In this document: piece after piece, positions 6,971-14,190 of the stretch
How positions within the stretch are numbered: the first letter of the stretch is position 1
How the letters are laid out: every line of letters begins with the position of its first letter
NCBI GenBank assembly: GCA_964359435.1
Contig: CAYHSY010000020.1
Location: forward strand, 1 to 16,379
Direction: 5' to 3'
From: CAYHSY01 sp964359435
GTDB lineage: Bacteria; Patescibacteriota; Minisyncoccia; UBA6257; JAUSGH01
Length of the DNA: 16,379 bases
The notes under the pieces: model-generated
Told to the model about the DNA's origin: nothing
The model's database searches: none
What the model saw: only the letters and a program-made list of their open reading frames with translations
Translations under genes and position numbers: made by a program

Positions 6971-7540
6971 ATGGAAAATACCCAAAAGCGTCTAAACTTG
7001 GGCTGCGGCCACGACATCCGTCCCGACTGGGTCAATTTGGATTCGGCTAAAATCGAGGGTGTAGATATGGTCCACGATATAGAAAAATTGCCGCTCCCCT
7101 TCAAGGACGACGAATTTGACGAAATTCTCGGGAACGACATCCTGGAACACGTCGAATATATCCCCGTCCTCCGCGACCTCCACCGCATCTTAAAGCCGGG
7201 TGGCAAACTAAGCGTTCGCGTGCCGCATTTTACTTCCCGCAACAATTTTTCGGACCCCACGCATAAAAAACTTTTTGGCATCCGCAGTATGGAATTCTTC
7301 GTCCAGGACTCCCAGCTCAATAAAGGCAAACACCGTGAATATTATTTTGATTTTCATTTTTCGCGCCTCGCCTCCGTCAAAATCACTTTTGAAAAAAATA
7401 TCTTTCTTATCAAATATATAAATAATTATCTCATAGAACCGCTCGTAAACTCCTCGCAAAGTATGCGCCATTTTTATGAAACAACGGGCTTCTCCCGAAT
7501 GTTTCCGGCAGAGAATATAATTTTTGAACTAATAAAATAA
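6971..7540 (+). CDS. Class I SAM-dependent methyltransferase (Methyltransf_11 type)
   Basis: 189 aa. LNLGCGHDIRPDWVNLD (8-24) is motif I plus the acidic beta2 end in the short form typical of glycan-cluster methyltransferases. LPLPFKDDEFDEILGNDILEH (40-60) holds the beta4 aspartates and the D-ILEH motif, and LKPGGKLSVRVPHF (74-87) is the beta5 hairpin. It is cytosolic, with no signal peptide or membrane segment. It lies alone on the + strand between two - strand glycan operons, divergent from a heptosyltransferase. Sugar O- or N-methylation is a reasonable inference; no substrate-specific motif is visible. Confidence 0.85.
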   Translation: MENTQKRLNLGCGHDIRPDWVNLDSAKIEGVDMVHDIEKLPLPFKDDEFDEILGNDILEHVEYIPVLRDLHRILKPGGKLSVRVPHFTSRNNFSDPTHKKLFGIRSMEFFVQDSQLNKGKHREYYFDFHFSRLASVKITFEKNIFLIKYINNYLIEPLVNSSQSMRHFYETTGFSRMFPAENIIFELIK

Positions 7541-7568
7541 AATCCCCCCAGCTCATGCGTCAGGAGGA
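7541..7568 (-). terminator. Intrinsic terminator of the 58-aa gene
   Basis: On the - strand, tcctcc (7563-7568, inside the last codons) pairs with ggggga (7543-7548) with one G-T wobble around a 14-nt loop. A strong U tract ttttattttatt follows into the end of the opposite methyltransferase gene. The stem is short but the tail is good. Confidence 0.55.
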
Positions 7569-7736
7569 CGAGTTGACCTTGTGTTGGGCCCGCCGCTTAC
7601 GATACGGTTTCTTGCCGTCGACTTCCGAAGGGCGAATGCCGATCGGCCGACCGAAATCATCGTAATACTTCTCCCACCCCGGCGGAATAGGCGAAGTATA
7701 CCTTCCAAATCTGTCACTTCCTTCCTCATTGGACAT
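7560..7736 (-). CDS. Small 58-aa hypothetical protein
   Basis: A complete short frame runs from ATG 7734-7736 to TGA 7560-7562. It starts MSNEEGSDRFGRYTSP, contains the aromatic core IPPGWEKYYDDFGRPIGI (residues 17-34) and ends in a basic tail (GKKPYRKRRAQHKVNSSS), a composition that suits a small nucleic-acid- or protein-binding peptide. I do not know the family; the PPGWE start is superficially WW-like, but the second Trp and length of a WW domain are missing. Coding is supported by a taggag ribosome binding site seven bases before the ATG, a TTGACA-type promoter upstream, a small cccga/tcggg hairpin in the leader (7755-7769) and a terminator overlapping its end. It is a separate transcription unit between the glycan operons. 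Confidence 0.65.
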   Translation of the reverse strand: MSNEEGSDRFGRYTSPIPPGWEKYYDDFGRPIGIRPSEVDGKKPYRKRRAQHKVNSSS

Positions 7737-7800
7737 GGTACGCTCCTACACTAGCCCGAAATCGTCGGGACCGCGGTTGCCCACTTCAAAGAGCAATTCC

Positions 7801-7829
7801 GTATTAACAAAAACCTGATAATGTGTCAA
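7801..7829 (-). promoter_or_regulatory. Promoter of the 58-aa gene
   Basis: On the - strand a consensus -35 TTGACA (7824-7829) is followed after exactly 17 bp by TAATAC (7801-7806), a weak -10. The predicted start is near 7794, giving a leader of about 58 nt before the ATG. No other gene lies downstream on this strand before the terminator. Confidence 0.5.
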
Positions 7830-7864
7830 TGCGCATAAAAAACCTTGTTTTATGAGGCTAAGGG

Positions 7865-7904
7865 CTTGAACGGCTCAACGGGAAACCTCGTTGAGCCGTT
7901 CAAG
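7865..7904 (-). terminator. Strong 16-bp hairpin at the end of the GT9 operon
   Basis: cttgaacggctcaacg (7865-7880) and its perfect complement (7889-7904) enclose an 8-nt loop. The stop codon and the last codons (ERLNEVSR) of the GT9 are part of the stem. On the - strand no U tract follows (ccctta...), so it is not a textbook intrinsic terminator. It may instead block 3' exonucleases or act with Rho to end the five-gene operon. Confidence 0.65.
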
Positions 7905-9035
7905 AAAAGTCGCAACCGCCTCCATCACCGAATCCACGCTGGTGGCTTCAAGCGCCGCACGGTGATTTTTACCCGGCCGTTTCAAGACAAAACTAGAAGG
8001 CTTAATGTCGCCCTCCGGCATCACGCAAACACTCTTTGGCGCGTTGCACGGAGGTTGTTCGCTTGGATCCACCGGCCCAATAATGTCCACCAATGGTGTG
8101 CCCAGGGCTTCGGCAATATAGATCGGACCCGTGTCCACGCCAATATACAAATCCAGCCGCTTAATAAGCGAAGGCAATTCTTCGAGAGTAAAGTCTGTGG
8201 CGGATAAGGCCACGCCTGATGGCAAGGCCCCCTCCACGGCCTCGATCCTCGACTTATCATTTTTGGAACCAATCAAAATAATCTTGGCATTTTTATATTT
8301 ATCTAAAATCCGCTTCGCAAGCTCGATAAATTTTTCATCGCCCCATTCTTTTATTTTATTGCCGGCAGTAATGGAGATGCCTACCAACGGCTTATTATCA
8401 GGTGGCAAAAACGCCTCCGCTTTTTTCTCGCCTTCCTGGGTCACGAAAACTTCTTTCTCCGTATTGACATTATCAATTCCGATGAATTTCAACATCTTCA
8501 GATACTCGCCGGGCAAGTAATCGCCGTGTTTATATAAAAACGGGTGAGTCGCCAAACCATCGGTCACGGCTTCGCCCCAAGGTTTGCCGGCACGGACTAT
8601 CTTAGCCCGTCGTGGCACAAGACCCCAGGCCATTATTGCGCCTACCAACGAAGACGGGGCTAGGGCGAACGACCAATCAAAGTATCGCGCCTGCACGCTC
8701 TTTATCACCCCCATTAAATCTTTGGTGCTATACTGGACAATCTCATCGATATAGGGATTGTTCTTTACTAAAGGCGCGATTTTGCCAGTCATCATGACCG
8801 CCAAAAAACTGCGGGGATATCGTTGCTTGATCGCCCGAAAAACCGGCATGGCGCAAACCAAATCGCCGATACGGGTCAATTGCGGTATCACCAAAATACG
8901 AAATTCGCCGCGCGCGCGCCGCACTTCTCCGTCCCACATGGCCTCCCGACGCCCAAACCAAAAACGCAATATGGGATAAAAAATCACAGCCGATAATATT
9001 ATCAGTTTATTGCGCAAAAAATAATAAAATCTCAT
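7875..9035 (-). CDS. Glycosyltransferase family 9 (heptosyltransferase-like), second copy
   Basis: 386 aa from ATG 9033-9035, which overlaps the upstream TGA (ATGA); a TTG at 9065 is less likely. The N-terminus carries a hydrophobic segment at residues 10-27 (KLIILSAVIFYPILRFWF), suggesting membrane anchoring. Then come RILVIPQLTRIGDLVCAMPVF (46-66), VGISITAGNKIKEW (218-231) as donor-site loop, and GVDTGPIYIAEALG (299-312) followed by IIGPVDPSEQPP. The same Tyr replaces the usual motif His as in the GT9 at 5773-6915, so the two are paralogs of one sub-family. It is the last gene of the five-gene operon, and its 3' end forms a strong hairpin. Heptose transfer is inferred from the family and from hldD nearby; another ADP-sugar is possible. 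Confidence 0.85.
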   Translation of the reverse strand: MRFYYFLRNKLIILSAVIFYPILRFWFGRREAMWDGEVRRARGEFRILVIPQLTRIGDLVCAMPVFRAIKQRYPRSFLAVMMTGKIAPLVKNNPYIDEIVQYSTKDLMGVIKSVQARYFDWSFALAPSSLVGAIMAWGLVPRRAKIVRAGKPWGEAVTDGLATHPFLYKHGDYLPGEYLKMLKFIGIDNVNTEKEVFVTQEGEKKAEAFLPPDNKPLVGISITAGNKIKEWGDEKFIELAKRILDKYKNAKIILIGSKNDKSRIEAVEGALPSGVALSATDFTLEELPSLIKRLDLYIGVDTGPIYIAEALGTPLVDIIGPVDPSEQPPCNAPKSVCVMPEGDIKPSSFVLKRPGKNHRAALEATSVDSVMEAVATFLERLNEVSR

Positions 9036-9649
9036 AGTTTCTTGCCCGCCGCGTAAAAACTCCAATACTTATCATGCTCTCCGGCAAATTCGACCACTTC
9101 CATCCCATTTTCCACCATAAACTTATTAAGCGTTTCGTAAGTCGGCGACCAAAAGTGCTGGTAACCCATCACCTCGCCGGGCCGCCACAGGACCATATCG
9201 CGGTGTGGCACGTAAGTGAACAAAATGCCTCCGGGCTTCAGTTTCCTGATCCAAAGACGCAAAGCCACGGGCCAATCCTTCAAATGCTCCACGCAATGGG
9301 AACTAAAGACATAATCCAGCGAACCATCGGCAAATCGATCTAATTTATACGCGTTCTCTTCCGGGTTATCCTCAATGCCGATTGCTCCCGGAAGCGGGGT
9401 CGCTCCGCAGCCGATATCCAAGCCATATCCCCGGCAATATACAAGGGCTTTATCCTTCACATAATCCATGCCATGTTTTTTGAAAAGATATTGCGGATAC
9501 AACTGGCCCTTGTAACCATAAAACACTTCGCCATCTTTGATGACTTTTTTTACAAAAATCTTGCGACGTAAAGCATTATAGGCATAGGCCCCGGCAAAAA
9601 CCGGGTCCCTAAATACTGTTTTGAATTTTTTAATTATTTTCCACATCAT
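9032..9649 (-). CDS. Class I SAM-dependent methyltransferase
   Basis: 205 aa from ATG 9647-9649, followed by a second ATG; a TTG at 9667 would add six residues, and no clear ribosome binding site separates them. GLDIGCGATPLPGAIGIE (76-93) is motif I with the acidic beta2 end, FSSHCVEHL (115-123) the beta4 signature, and LKPGGILFTYVPH (137-149) the beta5 region. The 70 residues before motif I are basic and aromatic (FVKKVIKDGEVFYGYKGQLYPQYL) and may bind the acceptor. It overlaps the preceding GT4 by 20 bp and the following GT9 by 4 bp, so it is co-translated with glycosyltransferases and most likely methylates the growing glycan or a sugar precursor. Confidence 0.85.
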   Translation of the reverse strand: MMWKIIKKFKTVFRDPVFAGAYAYNALRRKIFVKKVIKDGEVFYGYKGQLYPQYLFKKHGMDYVKDKALVYCRGYGLDIGCGATPLPGAIGIEDNPEENAYKLDRFADGSLDYVFSSHCVEHLKDWPVALRLWIRKLKPGGILFTYVPHRDMVLWRPGEVMGYQHFWSPTYETLNKFMVENGMEVVEFAGEHDKYWSFYAAGKKL

Positions 9650-10727
9650 AAGATATTTTTTTAACAACCATCAGCATGGCTTCGGCGGATTTTTGCCAGG
9701 AAAATTTTTTCTTTTGTTCAAATCCTTTGTAAATCAATTGTTCCCGAAACGCATGGTCTGTCGAAATCTTAATTAATGCCTCCGCCATTTCTCCTATATT
9801 ATAAGGATCCACAATAACGGCACCATCTCCCCCGACCTCCGGAAGCGACGTGGTCGTGGAGGTAATAACCGGCAAACCACAATCCATGGCCTCCGCCACG
9901 GGCATGCCGAACCCCTCCGCAATAGATGGGAAAAACAATGCTTCGGCCTTACGATACACGTATGATAATTGGCTATCGTTCGCGTGGCCAAAAAACACCA
10001 CCGCATCTTCTATGCCTTCCTGTTTCACGTATTCTTTAATTTTTTCATAATAACCACCCTCGCCGTTGCCGGCCACGACCAGCTTATGTGAATTATGCGT
10101 CCTTCGATACTCGCGGAATGCCTTAACCACGTTAAAAACATTTTTACGCTCTTTAATAATGCCCACAAACAAGAAAAACTTTTCCGGCAACGCCACGGCC
10201 TCTTGCGGCTCGGCGCAAATCGGCTTATATCCCAGATACATAATGGAAATTTTTTTCTCCGGTATTCCGAATAACTTTATGACATCGCGCTTAGTCGCCT
10301 CCGAAATGGCGACCACGCGCTTGGCGCGCCACAATGAATAACCATGGTACAGAAACAGCAGCCAATTTCTAATTTTCCCCAAAATATTCCGCGGCGGGAA
10401 AAACCAATAAGCAAAATCCAAAGCGATAACGATGGAATTTTTGGGAACAAAAAAGAACGGTAAAATCGGGGTATTAAAAATATAAACATCCGCCCTTGGC
10501 GCGCGCCAAAAACCGCGGTCAAGCCAAAAAAAACCGCCGCCCAATACCTCCAAATGCCAATTATGGCCGGCGAAAGCCGGCAAAACACTCGGCTTGTCTT
10601 TAACATAAACCACATATTCATTTTCCGGATGACCCTCAACCATCGCCTTAGTTAATTCAAAAATAGTCCGGCCTAATCCAGCCGGTTTTTTCTCGCCATA
10701 AGGATGGAGCAAAACACCGATAAGCAT
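9630..10727 (-). CDS. Glycosyltransferase family 4, GT-B fold
   Basis: 365 aa, ATG 10725-10727, sharing one base with the upstream TAA (TAATG). The N-terminal acceptor domain includes the glycine-rich PAGLGRTIFEL (15-25) and VVAISEATKRDVIKLFG (138-154). The C-terminal donor domain shows FVGIIKERKN (187-196), LVVAGNGEGG (216-225) and the GT4 signature SIAEGFGMPVAEAMDCGLPVI (268-288), where the two Glu residues contact the nucleotide-sugar ribose and phosphate. It is a retaining transferase (mannosyl- or rhamnosyl-type are common in this family) acting on a lipid-linked glycan on the cytosolic side. The sugar cannot be read from sequence. Third gene of the five-gene operon. Confidence 0.88.
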   Translation of the reverse strand: MLIGVLLHPYGEKKPAGLGRTIFELTKAMVEGHPENEYVVYVKDKPSVLPAFAGHNWHLEVLGGGFFWLDRGFWRAPRADVYIFNTPILPFFFVPKNSIVIALDFAYWFFPPRNILGKIRNWLLFLYHGYSLWRAKRVVAISEATKRDVIKLFGIPEKKISIMYLGYKPICAEPQEAVALPEKFFLFVGIIKERKNVFNVVKAFREYRRTHNSHKLVVAGNGEGGYYEKIKEYVKQEGIEDAVVFFGHANDSQLSYVYRKAEALFFPSIAEGFGMPVAEAMDCGLPVITSTTTSLPEVGGDGAVIVDPYNIGEMAEALIKISTDHAFREQLIYKGFEQKKKFSWQKSAEAMLMVVKKISYDVENN

Positions 10728-11770
10728 TATTTGAAAAATTTGCCGATCGCTTCTTGATTAACCTTCGCCCATTCGACAAGACCCTGCAATCCCAGCGGAA
10801 AATCGATATGCGGCTCCCAACCCAAATCATGCTTAATCTTCCTGATATCTGAAATATAGACTTTCTGATCACCCGGCCGCCAATCACTGAAAGCCAAGGG
10901 AATTTTTTTATTAAGCAAAACCTCCAGAAGTCCCAGGGCCTGAAGCACCGATGAAGCCCGGCCCGGACCGCCGCCGATGTTATAGACCCTGCCGCTAACC
11001 TTATCCGTATTCTCTATAGCCATTTCATAAAGTCGCGCCAGGTCATCCACATGCAGAACATCCCTGACTTGATGACCATCCCCATAGACGGTGATAGGTT
11101 TGTTAATCAAAGCAGCGATGGTAAACCAGGCCACCCACCCTTGGTCTTCTATGCCGAATTGATGCGGACCATAAATACAGGATTGACGAAACACGACTGT
11201 CTTCAAACCATAGATGCGTGAATAATCATGCGCGTACTGATCGGCCGTACCTTTGCTGCAGCCATACGGCGAGTGAAAATCCAAGCCAATATGCTCGGCA
11301 ACGCCAAGAGGCAAAGACGGGTAACGATAACCGACATCGGTTAATTCCACATCTATATGGTCGATGTTGCCATAAACCTTGTTAGTAGAAGAATAAATAA
11401 AAACCGGCCGTTTTTTTGATAGTCTGACTGCCTCTAACACGTGCAGAGTACCAAGCGCATTGGTGTGAAAATCATGTTCCGGATTCTGCACGGATAAGGT
11501 GACGGCTACTTGTCCGGCTAAATGGATTACCGCGTCGTGACTTTCCATCAAAGGCAGTAAATACCTGCGATCACTCAAAATATCTATCTTTTCAAAACGG
11601 ACCCTATCTCCCCATTTGCCCTTTAACCAATGCAGATTTTCGTCAGAACCGCGGCGGGAAAGATTGTCCAAAACTGTTACCTCGTACCCTCTGCCAAGCA
11701 AATAATCGGCCGTATTGATGCCGATGAAACCTGCTCCGCCGGTAATCAAAATTTGTTTTTGAGTGGTCAT
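10727..11770 (-). CDS. NAD-dependent SDR epimerase, CDP-paratose 2-epimerase-like
   Basis: 347 aa, ATG 11768-11770, overlapping the upstream stop as ATGA. It is an extended SDR: GGAGFIG (11-17) binds NAD, SSTNKVYG (127-134) carries the catalytic Thr/Ser region, and Tyr169/Lys173 sit in SPYGCSK. The stretch RQSCIYGPHQFGIEDQGWVA (195-214) with VYGDGHQVRDVLHVDDL (228-244) matches CDP-tyvelose/paratose 2-epimerases (RfbE/Tyv) rather than GalE or RmlB, which lack GPHQFGxEDQGW. It would make CDP-tyvelose from CDP-paratose in the cytosol. However, the CDP-glucose synthesis genes (rfbF, rfbG, rfbH, rfbS) are not in the window, so the actual substrate may be another CDP- or UDP-sugar. Flanked on both sides by GT4 genes, one of which may use its product. 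Confidence 0.75.
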   Translation of the reverse strand: MTTQKQILITGGAGFIGINTADYLLGRGYEVTVLDNLSRRGSDENLHWLKGKWGDRVRFEKIDILSDRRYLLPLMESHDAVIHLAGQVAVTLSVQNPEHDFHTNALGTLHVLEAVRLSKKRPVFIYSSTNKVYGNIDHIDVELTDVGYRYPSLPLGVAEHIGLDFHSPYGCSKGTADQYAHDYSRIYGLKTVVFRQSCIYGPHQFGIEDQGWVAWFTIAALINKPITVYGDGHQVRDVLHVDDLARLYEMAIENTDKVSGRVYNIGGGPGRASSVLQALGLLEVLLNKKIPLAFSDWRPGDQKVYISDIRKIKHDLGWEPHIDFPLGLQGLVEWAKVNQEAIGKFFK

Positions 11771-12897
11771 ATTCTAATCAAATCCAGAATGGCTTTCGCT
11801 CGCGCGCGCCATTCATATTTCTTAACTAAATTAAAAGCCCGTTCAATTTTGTCCTTAGTTTCATCAGGATGGTTTAATATATAACCAATTTTTTGCGCCA
11901 AAGTTCCCGCATTGTCAGGTTCATAAAACCACACCTCACCTCCTCCGACTATATGCCGGATAGCCGGGGTATCTGCCGCGACAATCGGTCGCTTCCCGGC
12001 CATATATTCAAATAATTTCATAGGTGAAGTTGAATAAAAAGAATAATCGTTGTCGCGCGTTCCAAGTAAAATCAAAATGTCCGCGGCGGCAAGCCAAACC
12101 GGCACTTCATCATAAGGTCGGAAGCCCATACAAACCAAATTGCCGGGAATATCCCCGCGATTAAGCGTCTTGGCTAAACCCTCCGCCGTACCTCCAACTA
12201 CATAAATATCGCAACCCTCCGGCAAATTCTTAGCCGCCTCCACCAAAACGCCCAATCCTTTCCAGTCATAAATTTGGCCTACATAAAGCGCAATCTTGCG
12301 GCCTTGCGGCAACTTTAATTTGGATCGCGCCTCTCCCAAAGACACACTGATATTAAACATGGCCAAATCAATGCCATTAGGTTGGATAATGATCTTTTGC
12401 GGCTCCAATCCGTACGTCTTAACCAATTCATTCCTGATAAATTCATTTATAACAATGGCACCGGAAATAAATTTAAAAAACCAAACAAAAGTCAGTCGCC
12501 ATTTTTTGGCCTCATGAATTTCCGAGAAATATTTTGCCCCGATAAAAGGCATGAAAGAAAAAGAAAATTGATCAATGTCCGAGGTATAAATAATAAATTT
12601 TTCCCCGCGCAATCTTTTCCACCAAAAATAAAACAAATACGAAATCATAAATGAGATGGTACCTAGATAAAAACCGGGGCTGCCCCAGCCGTACGTCGGC
12701 ACAACCCAAAGCCGACGTAAAACCACCGGCGTCCGGAGTTTATAAAATTCACTTACATTCAGACAGTGACCGCGTGCCGGAACCACAATCTCCAAATCAG
12801 CGCCCTGCTCAATCATCGCCTCGCACATTTTGGCAAGCTGAATGCCATGAGCTTTTTCAGTCGGGATGCGGGCGTTTACGAGGTAGTATATTTTCAT
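11767..12897 (-). CDS. Glycosyltransferase family 4, first gene of the operon
   Basis: 376 aa, ATG 12895-12897. The N-terminal domain begins MKIYYLVNARIPTEKAHGIQLAKMCEAM, a pattern in which the HGIQ loop binds acceptor or phosphate. A hydrophobic stretch at residues 78-92 (LGTISFMISYLFYFW) is probably membrane-associated, and IVINEFIRNELVKTYG follows. The donor half shows NGIDLAMF (174-181), ALYVGQIYDWKG (203-214) and SPMKLFEYMAGKRPIVAAD (291-309), the E-x7-E equivalent region of GT4. No clear ribosome binding site precedes the ATG. An 8-bp tandem (catattgt at 12895-12902 and 12903-12910) overlaps the start. Its product and the next four genes all overlap, implying one mRNA. Confidence 0.85.
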   Translation of the reverse strand: MKIYYLVNARIPTEKAHGIQLAKMCEAMIEQGADLEIVVPARGHCLNVSEFYKLRTPVVLRRLWVVPTYGWGSPGFYLGTISFMISYLFYFWWKRLRGEKFIIYTSDIDQFSFSFMPFIGAKYFSEIHEAKKWRLTFVWFFKFISGAIVINEFIRNELVKTYGLEPQKIIIQPNGIDLAMFNISVSLGEARSKLKLPQGRKIALYVGQIYDWKGLGVLVEAAKNLPEGCDIYVVGGTAEGLAKTLNRGDIPGNLVCMGFRPYDEVPVWLAAADILILLGTRDNDYSFYSTSPMKLFEYMAGKRPIVAADTPAIRHIVGGGEVWFYEPDNAGTLAQKIGYILNHPDETKDKIERAFNLVKKYEWRARAKAILDLIRI

Positions 12898-12908
12898 ATT
12901 GTCATATT

Positions 12909-13007
12909 GTCATCGCGAGATACTCCGTGACGATCTTGCATTAATATTGATCGCAAAAAATTTCACAATAATCATATTAAGATTGCTCCCCGAGGCCGCA
13001 CAATGAC
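12909..13007. repeat. REP-like inverted repeat pair between operons
   Basis: Two 29-nt arms of gtcat(c/t)g(c/t)g...atctt type face each other (12909-12937 and 12979-13007). Their ends agree perfectly (gtcat... and ...atctt) and about half the positions match overall. Both resemble the common gtcattgcgag...gcaatctt intergenic palindromes seen in many bacteria. The element fills most of the 118-bp spacer between the DPM1-GtrA gene and the GT4 operon. A weak -35/-10 pair on the - strand (TTGTGA at 12962-12967, TATTAA at 12940-12945, 16 bp apart) lies inside it and could start the operon, but I am unsure of it. Confidence 0.5.
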
Positions 13008-13015
13008 TAGTTTTA

Positions 13016-14158
13016 TTATTCGCGATTACTCCGCCTCCAAATTATCTTTGTATACACCAGGTAATTTATCGCCAACCCCAAAATAATTGAGGCGAAAAAG
13101 AATCCGCGGATAATCCAATCATTGCCTCCGGCAACAAATTCCCCAAGCCGCACCATCCCGCCCTGTAAGGCCAAAATGAATATCGCAGAAAAATTAAAAA
13201 TTGCCAATTTTTTTAAAAAATCTATGGCTGAAATCGCGCGACGGTCCTTGAAAGTAAAATAATTATTCAACGTATAATTTGAAAGCACCGATAGCTCGCC
13301 GGAAATAATCGCGGCGATGGATGGACGGAAAATATCAAAAGTAAAAGCCAGAAGTTCAAAAAAACCGGCATTAACCAAAAAACCGCTAAAACCTACTAAT
13401 CCGAATTTAAAAAACCGCCAACTCCATAAATCACGAAAACGCAAACGCAACACCACCCTTAACGATTCAAAAATATCGCCGAAATCGCTTTTGGAATTGC
13501 CATGTTCACGCTCCAGAAAACTTATCGGCACCTCCTTCATCTTCGCGCCCATTTTACGCATTTCATAAAGCAAATGGATTTTATAAGCATAATGGCGGGA
13601 TAAGATTTTTTCTTCGGATAAAGGCAAGTGCTCGGCAAAACCCTTAACGCGAGCCAACTTAAATCCGGAAGTGTTGTCGTTGGTAGACAATTCCAAAATA
13701 AATTTAGCAAAAACACTGCCAAACCGGCTTAAGATCTTCCTATACAATGCCCATTCGACAGGTATGGATCCGCCCGCGACATAACGGGATCCAATCACGT
13801 AATCATAGCCATTGTCCAATTCAGCCACCAATCTTTTGATATCTTTTGGATCATGCTGCCCATCCCCGTCGAATTCCATTATGGCATCGGCTTTAAGATT
13901 TTCTATGGCATATTTCATCCCGGTGACGTAAGCCATGCCCAAACCGCGTTTTTTCTCTTCCACGAATAAATCTATATTGCCGTATTTAGCAGCTTTACCG
14001 CGCACCGCTTCCGCCGTCCCATCGGGGCTATTCCCATCCACAACCAATACTCGCATTTCATGTCTCGGAATAAAAGCAAACTCTGCCTCCAAAGCATCTA
14101 AAAGTTCGCTGATAGCCTCACGTTCATTATAAGTTGGCACTATAACTATGATTTTCAT
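13016..14158 (-). CDS. Polyprenyl-phosphate mannosyltransferase (DPM1-like GT2) fused to a GtrA domain
   Basis: 380 aa from ATG 14156-14158 (MKIIVIVPTYNE); an upstream TTG (14170) adds four residues. Residues 1-240 are a GT2 transferase of the dolichol-phosphate mannose synthase type: VVDGNSPDGT (39-48), the metal-binding FDGDGQHDP (96-104), VIGSRY (121-126) and EREHGNSK (217-224). Residues 248-376 form a GtrA-like domain of four predicted membrane helices with the conserved SNYTLNNYFTFK (293-304). Such fusions add a sugar to undecaprenyl or dolichyl phosphate at the inner face and help present it across the membrane. It is followed on the same strand, after the REP-like spacer, by the GT4 operon and preceded by an ALG5-like enzyme. 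The transferred sugar (mannose or glucose) is an inference. Confidence 0.88.
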   Translation of the reverse strand: MKIIVIVPTYNEREAISELLDALEAEFAFIPRHEMRVLVVDGNSPDGTAEAVRGKAAKYGNIDLFVEEKKRGLGMAYVTGMKYAIENLKADAIMEFDGDGQHDPKDIKRLVAELDNGYDYVIGSRYVAGGSIPVEWALYRKILSRFGSVFAKFILELSTNDNTSGFKLARVKGFAEHLPLSEEKILSRHYAYKIHLLYEMRKMGAKMKEVPISFLEREHGNSKSDFGDIFESLRVVLRLRFRDLWSWRFFKFGLVGFSGFLVNAGFFELLAFTFDIFRPSIAAIISGELSVLSNYTLNNYFTFKDRRAISAIDFLKKLAIFNFSAIFILALQGGMVRLGEFVAGGNDWIIRGFFFASIILGLAINYLVYTKIIWRRSNRE

Positions 14159-14190
14159 ACATTTATACAACCCTAAATCTAGCTAAATGG

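Noticed and set aside
7560..7736. WW domain in the 58-aa protein
   Set aside because: Only the PPGWE start resembles WW; the second Trp, spacing and length do not fit.
8131..8520. Open + strand frame antisense to the GT9 gene
   Set aside because: It has no start signals or recognisable motifs and fully overlaps a clear GT9 donor domain on the other strand.
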